A stretch of 64,000 nucleotides of DNA from Sipunculus nudus. Taxonomy: Eukaryota > Annelida > Sipuncula > Golfingiida > Sipunculidae. Positions within the stretch are counted from its first letter, which is position 1, and every line of letters starts with the position of its first letter. The translations under genes were made by a program, and so were the position numbers. The notes below the pieces were generated by a model. The model had not been told where the DNA came from, made no database searches, and worked only from the letters and a program-made list of their open reading frames with translations. Shown piece by piece: positions 1 through 12,402 of the stretch. The DNA is taken from NCBI GenBank assembly GCA_026874595.1, contig CM049306.1, positions 14,219,019 to 14,283,018 on the forward strand, in the 5' to 3' direction.

Positions 1-1212
1 TGGTGAAAATCTACAAATTCCATTGAATTAATTAAGTTTTTCAATGGAACATGCCTTTACTCGTGTCATTATTTCTACTGGAATGTGTAATATTCTACAG
101 AAATTTCTGATACATTATCAGATAATGTCAATACTAATCAGTTATACTTCTGAATTTAAATATATAGGTTTATCATCTGCCATAAAAGTGCTCATCATTA
201 GTTGTATTTTGTTTTTTTCTCTCACTACTTTTCTGATAAGAAATCCCCTCATAAACACCTTTCTCCAACACATTCTTTTGTCTGTCACATTACCTTCTTC
301 ACATCTTCCTTCAGCATTCTTTCCCTGAGGCTTTCTTTATTTAACCTTTTCCTTGTCTTTTTTAATACTTAGTTATGTTTATCTCTTACAATTATGGTTT
401 CTTCAAATAATTTTCAACCATTTTCATTTTACACACTGTCTTCCATCTTCAGTTAACCTTACCTTTTTTGCATTTTATCATAGGATTAGAACCATAAACT
501 ACAAAGATAAACAAGAATATATGACAATTGCTATTTTTAATTGGAAGATCTGTTTATCCTGTGTCTGAAACTAAAGACCTTAAATCCTAAGCCTTAGTTT
601 TGGCCCATCCATCACCATAAATCTTATGCAGCAATACCAATGATACAGAGAATAGGACAAGGTCAACCCTCACACAAGGGTCATAACTGCTTATTATAGT
701 GAATCACTAAACAAACATAGTTATCAATTATTAGATAAAACATTATACCTTTTCCTTTCCCATTCTTACTGTTAAATCAAAATGACAATTCATATTTGGT
801 GTCCTAGTCCTATATTCTTCCTGTACCAGTATCATCTTATATTAGAAACCTGATATCATGTGATCATGGATGACATACGTCACTTTATAAAGTAACAGAT
901 GCTTACAAAATCAGTGACAGACACAATGACTGGGAAAGGGTAATTATTACAAAAGCTGTTTGGTATGAAATGTTAATATATAATGATGGCTTATCAGTTC
1001 TTGTCCATTAGAAAGGAGACTTTGCCAGTATGTGTTAGGCAGGGACAGACAGAGGGTCTGTGTGATGGAGGTGTGGACAATTATTTCTGATGGCCCAGAG
1101 TCTGTGCAACTAACTCAAAAAAATACTCTGGCAGCTTGTGTTAGCTGGGTGATATCTTCTGAGCAGCAGTTTACTATACTTATATACTTTATTTGCAGTA
1201 TTGATTCATCAG
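1..1212. other. Unique-looking AT-rich DNA, no gene seen
   Basis: Open frames of 60-95 codons occur, but none shows a recognisable domain, a signal peptide followed by a mature domain, or a plausible splice structure. I see no tandem repeats or inverted termini. The hydrophobic, Ile/Leu/Ser/Phe-rich translations are what T-rich DNA gives by chance. Confidence 0.5.
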
Positions 1213-2395
1213 GTTCCTCTGAGTTGTAGTACATACTACATTTATAATGTTATGACTCAGTGGTACCCCCTGAGTGGTTTTACTACATCTATAGTGTTAT
1301 GACTCAGTGGTACCCCCTGAGTGGTATTACTACATCTGCAGTGTTATGACCCAGTGGTACCCCCTAAGGGGTATTACTACATCTATAGTGTTTTGGCTCA
1401 GTGGTACCCCCTGAGTGGTATTACTACATCTGCAGTGTTATGACTCAGTGGCACCCCCTGAGTGGTATAACTACATCTACAATGATATGACTCAGTGGCA
1501 CCCCCTGAGTGGTATAACTACATCAACAATGATATGACTTAGTGGTACCCCTGAGTGGTATAACTACATCTACAATGATATGACTCAGTGGCACCCCCTG
1601 AGTGGTATTACTACATCTACAATGATATGACTCAGTGGCACCCCCTGAGTGGTATTACTACATCTATAATGATATGACTCAGTGGTATCCTCTGAGTAGT
1701 ATTACTACATCTACAATGATATGACTCAGTGGCACCCCCTGAGTGGTATTACTACATCTATAATGATATGACTCAGTGGCTCCCCCTGAGTGGTATTACT
1801 ACATCTACAATGATATGACTCAGTGGCACCCCCTGAGTGGTATTACTACATCTATAATGATATGACTCAGTGGTATCCTCTGAGTGGTATTACTACATCT
1901 ACAATGATATGACTCAGTGGCACCCCCTAAGTGGTATTACTACATCTATAATGATATGACTCAGTGGTACCCCCTGAGTGGTATTACTACATCTATAATG
2001 ATATGACTCAGTGGCACCCCCTGAGTGGTATAACTACATTTACAATGATATGACTCAGTGGTATCCTCTGAGTGGTATTACTACATCTATAATGATATGA
2101 CTCAGTGGTATCCTCTGAGTAGTATTACTACATCTACAATGATATGACTCAGTGGCACCCCCTGAGTGGTATTACTACATTTATAATGTTATGACTCAGT
2201 GGTATCCTCTGAGTAGTATTACTACATCTACAATGATCTGACTCAGTGGCACCCCCTGAGTGGTATTACTACATCTACAATGATATGAATCAGACATATA
2301 TAGGGTTATGACTCAATGGTTCCCTCAGAGTGGTAGTGCTTCATCTATAGTGTTATGACCCACTTTGACCCCCTGAGTGGTATTACTACATCTAG
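1213..2395. repeat. 47-bp minisatellite, about 25 units
   Basis: A head-to-tail array whose unit is 47 bp; for example the block AATGATATGACTCAGTGG starts at 1621 and again at 1668. Edge units (1213-1400 and 2280-2395) are more divergent than central ones, as expected for an array homogenised from the middle. Most units contain TGACTCA, the AP-1/TRE consensus, and an inverted pair ACTCAG...CTGAGT with a 9-nt gap that could form a small hairpin. Two sub-types alternate in the centre, one with GGCACCCCCTGAG and one with GGTATCCTCTGAG, suggesting higher-order amplification. 47 is not a multiple of 3 and stops recur, so it is not coding. Confidence 0.95.
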
Positions 2396-4696
2396 TATAT
2401 GGCTAGTATATATACTTTTATCTTTATTAAATTTATTTATCAAAAATTTAAGTTTCTTTGTTGGATGTTACAATATAACATACATGTAATATACAATATT
2501 ATGATATGATGCTATATATATAGTATATATATAACATTTTTCCAACATTATACAAATTTACCAAGTAATAAATATGATATGATTGTTAAGTGTCTTTCCA
2601 CACTGATAGATTTACTAACTTATACAGCTTTGCTAAATATATCAAACTGATATCAAGTGATCCTGTCTATCAGAATGATAAATAAGACGTGACAGTATTT
2701 CTTTTAAAGATCCCGTCAGTCATGGGAGCTGTGTGGCTACCTCTTGCCCCCTGGAGACCTGATTACTCATGTATCATGCAAGCATGCTAGCCTGGCCCAT
2801 TAGAATCTGTAAAGTGTGCAGGAAAGTATAACATTCTTCATTATTTCACCAAATGGTGCTTGCGTCAGTCCCTCAGCCCTCCTCATCATGGCTGTCTGAG
2901 GACGGTGCCCTGTGACAAACCTATCAGTCAAAACAGAATGGGTATATGACAGCTGACCTAGCTCCTGCATGCTCAGTGTACACTACTATTTTATCTTAAC
3001 CTTGCTGTTTTTATGCAAGGCTAGCCCCATGAATAAGACCGCATGGTCCACCAGCATTCTGCATACCCACTGTCCCTACGGGCAGAGGAAATGGAATCGC
3101 TAAGCACAAGCAGACAGAAAAAAATTGATGATTTGTGTATCTGACTTGAACCATCAGCCTTGCATGTAACAACCTGAGAATCAGGACTGAAATCCAGAAA
3201 AATCTTACTCTAGTACTGAGATTGAACTGTTCTGATTCAAATTTCAGTGACGGTGCTTTGGTAAAACAAATTATCAACAACCTGGATGGTTGTATCTACT
3301 GTCAGACTTTGAACATTAAATTATACCTTTTTATTAATTTTATGGCATTTTTTAAGTGTGCTAATCTGAAAGAAAAGTGATAAATTTAATGAAATTCTGT
3401 TTAAAAACAGTAAAACGAACAAGAAAGGAATTAATTAAGTCAACCCACAAATACAATTTCTCTCATCTTTTTTTAGATTTAGTATTTAATCAAATATGTT
3501 CCCATGAAAACACTTATGTACTGCCCACTTAATAACCCTAATAATGCAAAAACTGTCTGAGCACCTTACTCAGAGCCTGTGGTCACAGTCTGTCTGATGG
3601 TGTGTGGGAGTTTAAATTCATCACCTGTAAAATCGAGGTTAAAGTTTCATCATTTAGTTTGGTAGGAGATCAAGGTATCTAGATTTTATAATTGAATTTG
3701 GCAAAGCCTGAATTTACCAAAGGGAAGTGCTGTGGGGTCAGGGTTGGCTGCAGACAAACCTACTGGACAAACACCTGCCTCCAAGAAAATTCTAATTCTG
3801 CCAAGATTCTCATTCTGCACAGGATTTCAATGTTCTTATTAGTTTACAGTAATGAAACTTTAATGTTTTGAAAATTATTTCCAGACTATAACTTTTTACC
3901 AGCATCTGGAAAGTTTATCCTCAACATTTCATGCCATTGTCCTAGTTGTTCTAAGAAATGTTGTGGGCCAATGGAGTAACCAGAAGGGAAAAGATATCAT
4001 TGGCCTAAAGCACATAGAAGTGAGGTCAATGATAATAAGTTTAATACTTAATCGGTCCATTTTCCAAAAGCAGCTGCCAGGATTATGTGACCCTTGTGGT
4101 TACAAGAGTTGCCTAGTGAAGTTAGCAGAAGGTGGCAGAATTTCTAAAACAGAGTGATGTGTGATATTATGCCTATAAATAAAAAACAAAAAAAGTTGAA
4201 AATGAACTTCAACCTGTAAATAGTACAAGGATTAAGATCAGCAGTTTTATTGTTCGAGCTCATTCCTAATAAAAGTGTTATGAATTCTAAATGATAAGCC
4301 AACAGACCCTATAGTTATTATAAAAACTGTATGTAAATTTGTGTTTACTACTGATAACACTGACCATAACCTCATGAACTATACCCAGACAGACCTCAGT
4401 CAGAGTGGCCTATATGCCAAATTGGAAGGATTCAGCATTAGTGGTTCTGGCGCAAGGATTTATTTAACTGATACCACTGGTTTTAATGGAGGAAATAAGG
4501 TTTCTCCTCCAATATAGCTCACAGAAATTGCTGCCAACGTGTACTGCCAAATGTATGGACAGCAAGAAAGCTGGGTTCAACAATCAATGGAAGAATATAT
4601 AAGAGTTAAGGGAATCCACTGACCAAACAGAATTAAAAAATTTAAGAATATTAATAAACTGTATTACCAATTTTATGATCTGAAACAGACAAAATT
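2396..4696. other. Unique-looking DNA, no gene seen
   Basis: A TA-rich stretch (2396-2560) follows the minisatellite, then mixed sequence. The 89-codon minus-strand frame (3011-3280) and the 64-codon plus frame (3963-4157) have no recognisable motif. No repeat family found elsewhere in the window is evident here. Confidence 0.45.
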
Positions 4697-6440
4697 AGAC
4701 ATTTCTTGGCACCGCAGGTGCCAGAGTATCCCCAGACATAGTATGCCCCCACCCCCCTTTAAGAATAGGCCCCCATTTTTAGCAGCATATACTGACACTT
4801 GGTACATCAATAAAAGCAGGAATTATCATCCAGAAACTAAATTTTGACAGATGGCTCCTTTGGCTTTGACCTTTGACCTTGTGACCCCAAAATTGATATT
4901 GATCATCCACTTTTATATATAAATCAATAGAGGTCTAGATTTATTGATGGGCCATATATAAGTCAGGTTTGAAATCCATATATTAATCCAAGCTTGAATT
5001 ATCATCTCGGGAACTAATTTTTGGACAGATGGCTCCTGTGACCTTCACTTTTGACCTTGTGACCTCACAATTGACAGGCGTCTTCCTCTATTGGCAGGGG
5101 AACTGTATGTGCAAGATGAAATGTCTGAGATGAAATGTTTGGCTGAAAATGCATCCACAATCTTTTTAAAGATGTGTCCTGTGACCTTGACCTTTGACCT
5201 CATGACCCCAAAATCAATTCGGGTCTTGCTTTTCCAATGGGTCATATACAAGTCAAGTTTGAAATCCATACATCAATAAAAGCAGGAATTATCATCCAGA
5301 AACTAATTTTTGGACAGATTGCTCCTGTGACCTTCACCTTTGACCTTGTGACTCTCAAAATTGATAGTGGTCTTCCTCTATTGGCAGATGAACTACATGT
5401 GCAAGATGAAAGGTCTGAGATGAAATGTTTGGCTGAAAATGCATCCACAATCTTTTTAAAGATGTGTCCTGTGACCTTGACCTTTGACCTCATGACCCCA
5501 AAATCAATTGGAGTCTTGCTTTTTCAGTGGGACTTATATAAGTAAAGTTTGAAATCAATACATCAATAAAAGCAGGAATTATCATCCAGAAACTAATTTT
5601 TTGACAGATAGCCCCTGTGGCCTTGACCTCTGACCTTGTGACCCCAAAATTGATATGGATCATCCACTATTGGCAAGTGAGCTATATATTCAAGATGGAA
5701 GACCTGGGATGAAAGTTTGGCTTAAAACGCATCCACAGTATCTTTTAAGATGCAAGTCCAGTGACCTTGACCTTTGACCTCATGACCCTAGAACCTATAG
5801 GGTTCTTACTTTAGTGGTGGGCCATACATAAGTCACTTTTGAAATCCATATGGCTATCAACACTGGAGATATCATAAGAGGTGTGTGATTTTCACCAAAT
5901 ATTGACACATTAAAGGTCAAGGCCACTCTCATGGTAAAGGTCATGACCCAAATGTAAATAGACCTCATCCCATAACCCATCTCTCTACATGTGCATAATA
6001 TGAAAGAAATCTGTCCATTAGTTTTTGACTTATAATGCTTACAGTACTGTCAAGTGGAAATTATGGGGGTATTAAAAGGCGTAAAAACAAGGAAAGGATA
6101 ATAGGTGGCGCCACCAGTTTCCGGTATATCACAAGGCTATCCAAGATCTTCAGACACCTTGATTTTTGGACCAGTCCATGCAAGCTTACTTGAGACATTT
6201 AAGAATTTGTGTTATTTTCAGTAAAAATGGACCTATTCAAGGTCAAGGTCACTCTCCTATCATAGGTCATGACCCCATTTTAAATAGGCTTCGTCCCCTT
6301 ACCTATATCTATACAAATGTAAAGTTTGAAAAAGATCAGTGAAATATTTTTTGAGTTATCTAGCTCACAAGGTTTTTCTGCAGCGGCGGCGGCGGGACCA
6401 TCGTGAAACCATAGTATCCTGACTTTGTCTGGGGATACAA
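4697..6440 (+). mobile_element. Family C element, complete (copy C1)
   Basis: The head at 4697 carries a 7-bp-stem hairpin TGGCACC/GGTGCCA (4707-4723, loop GCA), followed by the subterminal repeat GTATCCCCAGACA. The tail (6407-6440) has the matching inverse GTCTGGGGATAC inside a second hairpin. Between them lie about three 290-bp core repeats (the word GCATCCACA at 5151, 5441 and, diverged, 5729) and a CGG-rich run before the tail. No transposase is encoded, so it would be moved in trans. Hairpin plus subterminal inverted repeats at both ends fits a non-autonomous Helentron-like element (HINE). That class is inferred; the structure is seen. Confidence 0.75.
4960..5790 (+). repeat. 290-bp tandem core of family C with TGACCT half-sites
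   Basis: Each core has a block reading TGACCTTGACCTTTGACCT or a near copy. On the other strand this is AGGTCAAAGGTCA, a direct repeat of nuclear-receptor half-sites with one base between (DR1), next to TCAAGGTCA, an extended monomer site. Exact DR1 copies lie near 4868, 5188-5200, 5480 and 5775. The spacing follows the 290-bp period. The same module recurs near 29.6-29.9 kb and, reversed, at 48.4-49.06 kb. Whether any receptor binds is unknown. Confidence 0.85.
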
Positions 6441-7960
6441 TTAAAATGGAAATAAGATGACTGTTAAAATTTTTTCTGAATAAGCAAGTGCAAAAACTGG
6501 AATATCATATATAATTGGTACCATCCATACATCCACTGACGAAGGCAGACAATTTCATTGCACCAAAACAGGAAGTAGCCTGAACAGGGCCTTGGAGTGC
6601 TGTAACAGTTCCATTGGTCTAGAAACCAGCCATCAGCATTAACCTGTCTCCAGTATTCATGTACTTGTTGCCCCTATCCATGTGTGAGTGTGACCTGGTG
6701 GCCCCCCCCCCCCCTTAAAAATATCCCAGTGTGATACCTGCGATAGAACAGATACTAATGTACTTATAGTTGTGGTCATGCAGTGCACAAAGAGTTAAAA
6801 AATATAAATTCACACATTAAAACTTATTAGGGAACAATATTTATATAACAATCATCCCTAGGGAAATTATAAATGATTCATGGATTGATACATTTTTTTT
6901 AGGCATGTCTATTTTTCTTTAAATTCTTTTTTTTTTTCATTCCACAAAAATATACATCAAATAAACATAACATATTATAGTACAAACAGAAACAATACAG
7001 ATTATTACAATACATACAAGATATGTAAGAATATTGCTAGGCTGCCAGTCCCACACAGTAAGATATAAAGCAAGGTATAAAGACATTGGGATAGTTGGAG
7101 AAAGTAGAATGATAATTACTGGCACTGAGAAATGAGTTGTCTGCATGTTCTGATTAAGCTGCTGGGTTATAAACATCATATGGCTTATATAAATAATATA
7201 TAAAAAAAGCCAAATTTATCATTTGATAGGCCAATCAATGTAGAACTTTATATATGTTCATTGGAAGAGATGACTAATTTTTAATATAAGATTGCTAGTT
7301 TTATCATAATGAATTGGTAGATGTGTGAAAAGTGACCTTAAACTTTAACAAAAGATGATATACATACATAACAGTTCTAGCTGCATCCTGCTCTATCTCA
7401 CAATCAGTTCACACTGACACTGCTTTCACCTGATGCCTGGGTGACTTTCACCATAATTCAAGGTTAATAAAGATATCATCAACATGAGATATTTACAAAA
7501 TAACTGTCTTATAATTTATAACTGTATTATAATTTCATTGCTAAGCTACTTACTAATTTCTCTGCATTTTTATTGTCCTTTTAATCTACAAGTTTTAGAT
7601 AAGCTTTATGTAATCAGTTGCACAAAATACAAATGGATAATCACTACAAAAATGCATGTTACATCTTCTTGTTCTATTGTTGAAGTGGAGCCAAAGAGGA
7701 GATCCCCACTGTCTAAATTTTTGGTTCAAACACCAACGGTTATGATTTATTGAATATATATAATCACACAGCTTAATGAGAAACATTCAGATTTTTTACC
7801 CATGACTGGCACAATAACATAGTCCATAATATAATTTTGGGAAATGTGCCAAAGGCCCAGCTCACCTCATATGGCCAGTTTTTTAAGAATCTGGCTTGCA
7901 GGATGACATGGGCTGTCATGGCTGTTTGAGGAGCATTTAAACAAAAGCAAACTAGAATTC
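6441..7960. other. Spacer with poly-C tract, no gene seen
   Basis: A run of about 16 C lies at 6702-6716 and T-rich tracts lie near 6890-6940. The 80-codon minus frame at 6937-7179 is hydrophobic but AT-driven and lacks any family signature. No inverted termini could be matched. Confidence 0.45.
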
Positions 7961-8984
7961 AGGTAGTCAAGGGACTACCTATATCAGCCAAAATCAGTGT
8001 GGGACGGGTGAAGTGAGGCATGGATTGAGTGGCAAGGGGAAATAGAGTTAGGTGTGCTGCATATAAGCATGGATGTCTGCAGCCAAAATGTGCATGTATG
8101 TGGCGCCACCTGCCACAAAATCCAGAAAGCAATCCAAGTTGTATACATATGCAAAATTTTAGGCAGATAAGTCAAACCACTACTTGTATATGAGTGATTT
8201 TATCCCACAGCAGACAAACAGACGGACGCTATGCAAAAATGGTTGCAGGTGGCGCCTCCAGTTTTGCGTATGACAAAGAGCTATGCCAGTTCGATACACA
8301 TGCAAAAATTTCATGAGGATACATCAAACCAGTGCTGAGATATAAGCCTGGATGTCTGCAGCATAAACATAAAAGTAGGTGGCGCCACCTGCCACAAAAT
8401 CCAGAAAGCTATCCAAGATGTATAAACATACAAAATTTTAGGCAGATAAGTTAAACCACTGCCAAGACATGAGTGATTTTATCCAACAGCAGACAAACAG
8501 ACGAATGGTGTGCAAAAATAATTGCAGGAGGCCCCACCAGTTTTGCTTATGTATATACATGCAAAATTTCAGGTGGATAAGTCCAACCAATGCAGGATAC
8601 GAGTGATTTTATCCCAAGGCAGATGAACAGATAGAAGCTGTGCAAAAATGGTTGTGGGTGGTACCACCATTTTAAGTGTATGTTACAAAGCTATCCAAGG
8701 GCTACATTTGTGCAACATTTTTAGCCTGATTGATCAAATGGTTCTGAAGATATATTTAATTGTGTGTAAAAACAGATGCACAGATACATGCACTGGAAAG
8801 AGGAAAGGCCAGAGGTCAACGCAAAATTTTTGGCACCAGTTCACATGTGACCTGATAGTGGTGTAAAGTTTCAGAAAAATCTATCCAGTGGTCTCAGAGT
8901 TCTATTCTGGAATGGAAGGCGGCGGAGGCAGAACCTGGTCAAAAACATAGTATCCCCAGAACTTAGTTTTGGCAGATACAATAA
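7961..8984 (+). mobile_element. Family D element, complete (copy D1)
   Basis: The head is an 8-bp-stem hairpin AGGTAGTC/GACTACCT (7961-7980), followed by the subterminal word TATCAGCCAAAATCAG. The tail reads CTTAGTTTTGGCAGATACAA (ending ~8984), its imperfect inverse complement. The interior has 279-bp tandem cores (the GGCGCCACCTGCC block at 8102 and 8381), each with a GGTGGCGCCACC-like palindrome and a phrase close to CAAAATTTCAGGCAGATAAG. A GGCGG-rich stretch precedes the tail, as in family C, and the tail block ACATAGTATCCCCAGA resembles that of C, so the two are probably relatives. Non-coding and non-autonomous. Confidence 0.7.
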
Positions 8985-10926
8985 TAATGACACCATGGCT
9001 TAATTACAGACAACACCAGCATTACTTTTATTAAAGTACAATTTACAGGTGTATTTAATAGATTGTTCTACACCTGAACTTAGTAAGTTTCCCTGAAGGT
9101 GAGAAAAATGAAGGGGTGTCAGCCCAACTGAAATCCTGGAATAGTCAGCATGCTCCATGCCAATCCAAACTAATCTGCAGGTAATTGATAGTTTATTGAT
9201 TGAATATTTTTACCGAAATCCCACTTCAGACAACACTGACATTTACAAAGATAACCCTGGGAATACTGGATATATTCCAAGAAAATGTTAGTATGGGTTT
9301 ATGAAAAGGTCTATCCAAATTGCTCTCCAGCAAAGAATAAAAAGATAAAATACTGTTCATGTTATACACATTGGATGTTCCTGATTCAGCTGAAATGCCC
9401 AAGCACAAATCCTCTTTTGATAAAAATTAGGTACATCTGTGGGTCAGAGAACTATTTTATGTTTTATCAGGGGCATAAAACAGCACTTTACAAGTGATAA
9501 GGCAAATGGACAAAACATTCCAGTACTGGCATGAGGCTGATAATCCTTTGGAAAGCGATAAGGCTGCTGGAAGCTGGCAGGTAGTTAGGCACCAGGGCTG
9601 GCAGATGCTGCTGCAGATGTAGTATAAGGTAAACCATCTTGGCGTAAACCTGGCCCCATCTCCCCATCAATCACACAGAATGCTGCTATATCACATTGGT
9701 TTGGCAGATTATATCGCAATCCCTCATGGTCCAACAGTCATTGCTTTTTGCTCCTTTTATTTCCTCTGCTGATCCCGATGCAGACAGTACACTGCCAGGA
9801 TCCAATATTCTTGAGGCTTTACTTAAATATTATCTAAATTATGTCAAGTAACAGTTAATAAAAATCTAGCAGATGCCATATTGCACATATATATCATGCA
9901 TGATCAATTAATTAATAAATGCATTGTATGATAACTTCCAAATACCAGGAAAAATGTTGCCAAACTGCTTAAATTGATATATTAGTGTTTCTTTTTATAC
10001 AAATATCTGATTTTCATGAAACAAGGGTTATATTTAAATTTGTACAATTATTTGTGATAAACCTCTTTCCAACTGTAATTAGTGTCATTGATAGTGCTAT
10101 GAGGTATTAAACAATAGGACTTACATGTTCGAATTAATATTATTGGACAAAACACATCTATTTCTCAATTAAATTCAGCATAACTGATAGTCCTCCCTAT
10201 TAAAAACAAATAAGTGTGATACAATATCTGTATGTAGTGTGATTAATTGAAAACATATTATATTATTTATTTTGGTGATAGAAACAGGCCATTTATCATG
10301 TGTGACAGTAAATAAATTCCTGATGGGATACAATAATTTAGTCTCACTTAGGCAAAGTATAACCAAACATCAGTTTGTAATGTATTAAGGCCTACCTTAC
10401 AAAATTCAATATTTTATTCTGTCACACAGTAATGAAATTGTTTCAACCAATCAGAGATTCTTTAGGGGGAAATGCTGGCATTAATTGTATACATTTATCA
10501 GAAGTTTTTAGATTGAACAATTAATTTCTACATTGTCAGTATATATTTCCTGCTGGTTAAGATAAGATCATTAGCTATATATACTGGTGCATAATAAAAA
10601 TATTACAGGTACATACAATAGTATATGTCTTGATGAGCTTGTTGTAAAAATATATACTGAAAGAAAAAATAAATAAACACAGAAAAGTATATATATATAA
10701 AAGGACAATTGTATATATAATAATTTTTTTAGATGGTTGCACACAATGTCAAATACTTTTGCTATATATTATGCTTACTATTGTGAAGATAAAACCTAAA
10801 GAGAACAAACCCCTGTTAAACCAGGAAATGTCAGTGGTCAGGATTTTAAGCAGTAAAAATTACAGGTGTGAATCTTGAGTATTACAGGTACACATTATGT
10901 CATCAAAAATCAATGGGATCATTCAC
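8985..10926. other. Unique-looking DNA, no gene seen
   Basis: AT-rich sequence with several 60-70-codon frames on both strands, none recognisable. No tandem array, and no inverted termini that I could pair. Confidence 0.45.
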
Positions 10927-10934
10927 CTGTGGAC

Positions 10935-11684
10935 TAGAGGTGCAGACCGGACTCGTAAAATTTCAGTAAGTACCGGACCACTTTAACCATGGACCAGTCC
11001 GGACTGCTCTACCTAGGTTTAAGCTACCCATATGATTTTATGGATTTAGTGTCCATCTACAAATCTTGCTATGGACAAGGTATAATTAACCTCTCTAAGA
11101 AGGACTTTTTAGCTATGAAAAATGTATTAATAACAATGGCAACATTAATTTTTTTAAATTAATGATTAAAGTGACATGTTCATCATTAGAATTTTGTCCC
11201 CTGCTATGTTGCACAATGCTGATGCTTTTTCCCACATCACTGTGTATCGAAGTACAATAAGAACATATTCTATTAAATAAATACATTAAATACAAAGGCT
11301 TATATTTACTCTATATATTAAATCATTAACATTTTCAGATAAACAATATTCTATTTTCAAAATGCATATTCCACTGTTGTCATTCAAACTCAAACCAATA
11401 TCTTGCCATTCACTAATAGTTTACAATATTATATACAATTTTCTGTGAAGTGATATACAGTTTGTTAACTACATAAACAAATATATGAAATGAAAACATT
11501 ATGTAGAATATGAGCAAACCAAGAAAAACTATAATTTTAATTTATTTTTTAATAAATGGACAAGATAGCTTGGACCGGTCCACCTCCTGGACCGGCCAGC
11601 CTACAGCTGGACTGGACTAGGACCTGACCGCTTATGTGATGGACCGGACCACTAGTGGGTGGCCCGGTCTGCTCCACACCTCTA
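10935..11684. mobile_element. Non-autonomous hAT-type element, 750 bp, perfect 8-bp TSD
   Basis: The element begins TAGAGGTGCAGACCGG and ends with the inverse, ...CCACACCTCTA. It is flanked by identical octamers CTGTGGAC at 10927-10934 and 11685-11692. An 8-bp target duplication with T/CAGNGGTG ends is the hallmark of the hAT superfamily. Both end regions (to about 11010, and from about 11570) contain many copies of ACCGG/CCGGAC, the clustered subterminal motif pattern to which hAT transposases usually bind. The middle is AT-rich and non-coding, so it depends on a transposase elsewhere. Confidence 0.9.
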
Positions 11685-11692
11685 CTGTGGAC

Positions 11693-12319
11693 GATGTGAA
11701 CTTTTTGTCACTCCAGCTTTCACTGCTATAATAACTTAATTTGATGCCAGATGTTAAGGTCCCTTCAGGTTCCCCTACAGCAAACATGTCCTACACACAG
11801 TACTATCCAAAGAAGTTACTCTTTTTTGTTGCACATATAAGACCACATGAATGATAAAACCCAGCCTAGCCCACATATAACTGCTGATTGTTTTTTTCAC
11901 AAGGGTCTATAGGTGGGCTTGTCTATTTATTGTATCATTACCTGGAAAACAAAGAGCACCTGACACTATGCTATTTTCACTTATGATACCAATCAAAGAG
12001 TTTATGTAAATGTATCTGTGTCCCTGGAGTCTTCAAACCCTACACTTATGGTTCACTGTGTTTCAATTTTACACAACATGAATAATTTGGGATGAGTAAG
12101 ATTGGTAATGCTTTGAAAAGAACCATTAACATCACGGTGAGTTGCTCTGGATAGTAAAAAGCTATCAACATCAAATAAAGGGATGAATGGGGATTGGATA
12201 ATTTCCAGAAAAACTCACAAAAAAAGCAAATAACCCCATTGAGATTTAACTGCTGACTATTGATCCTGTGAATTTATTAGGCACTGAACCTTGCTCAAAA
12301 AGGGCATACCCAGCTGACC

Positions 12320-12320
<1 letters not shown>
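11693..12320. other. Unique-looking DNA, no gene seen
   Basis: Mixed sequence between the hAT element and the TA microsatellite. Nothing recognisable on either strand. Confidence 0.4.

Positions 12321-12321
<1 letters not shown>

Positions 12322-12400
<79 letters not shown>
12322..12400. repeat. (TA)n microsatellite
   Basis: About 39 uninterrupted TA repeats. They create a spurious open frame translating as alternating Tyr-Ile. Such tracts are hypermutable. Confidence 0.98.

Positions 12401-12402
<2 letters not shown>

Noticed and set aside
1213-2395. CRISPR-like array
   Set aside because: Units are contiguous 47-bp copies without variable spacers, and the setting is eukaryotic.
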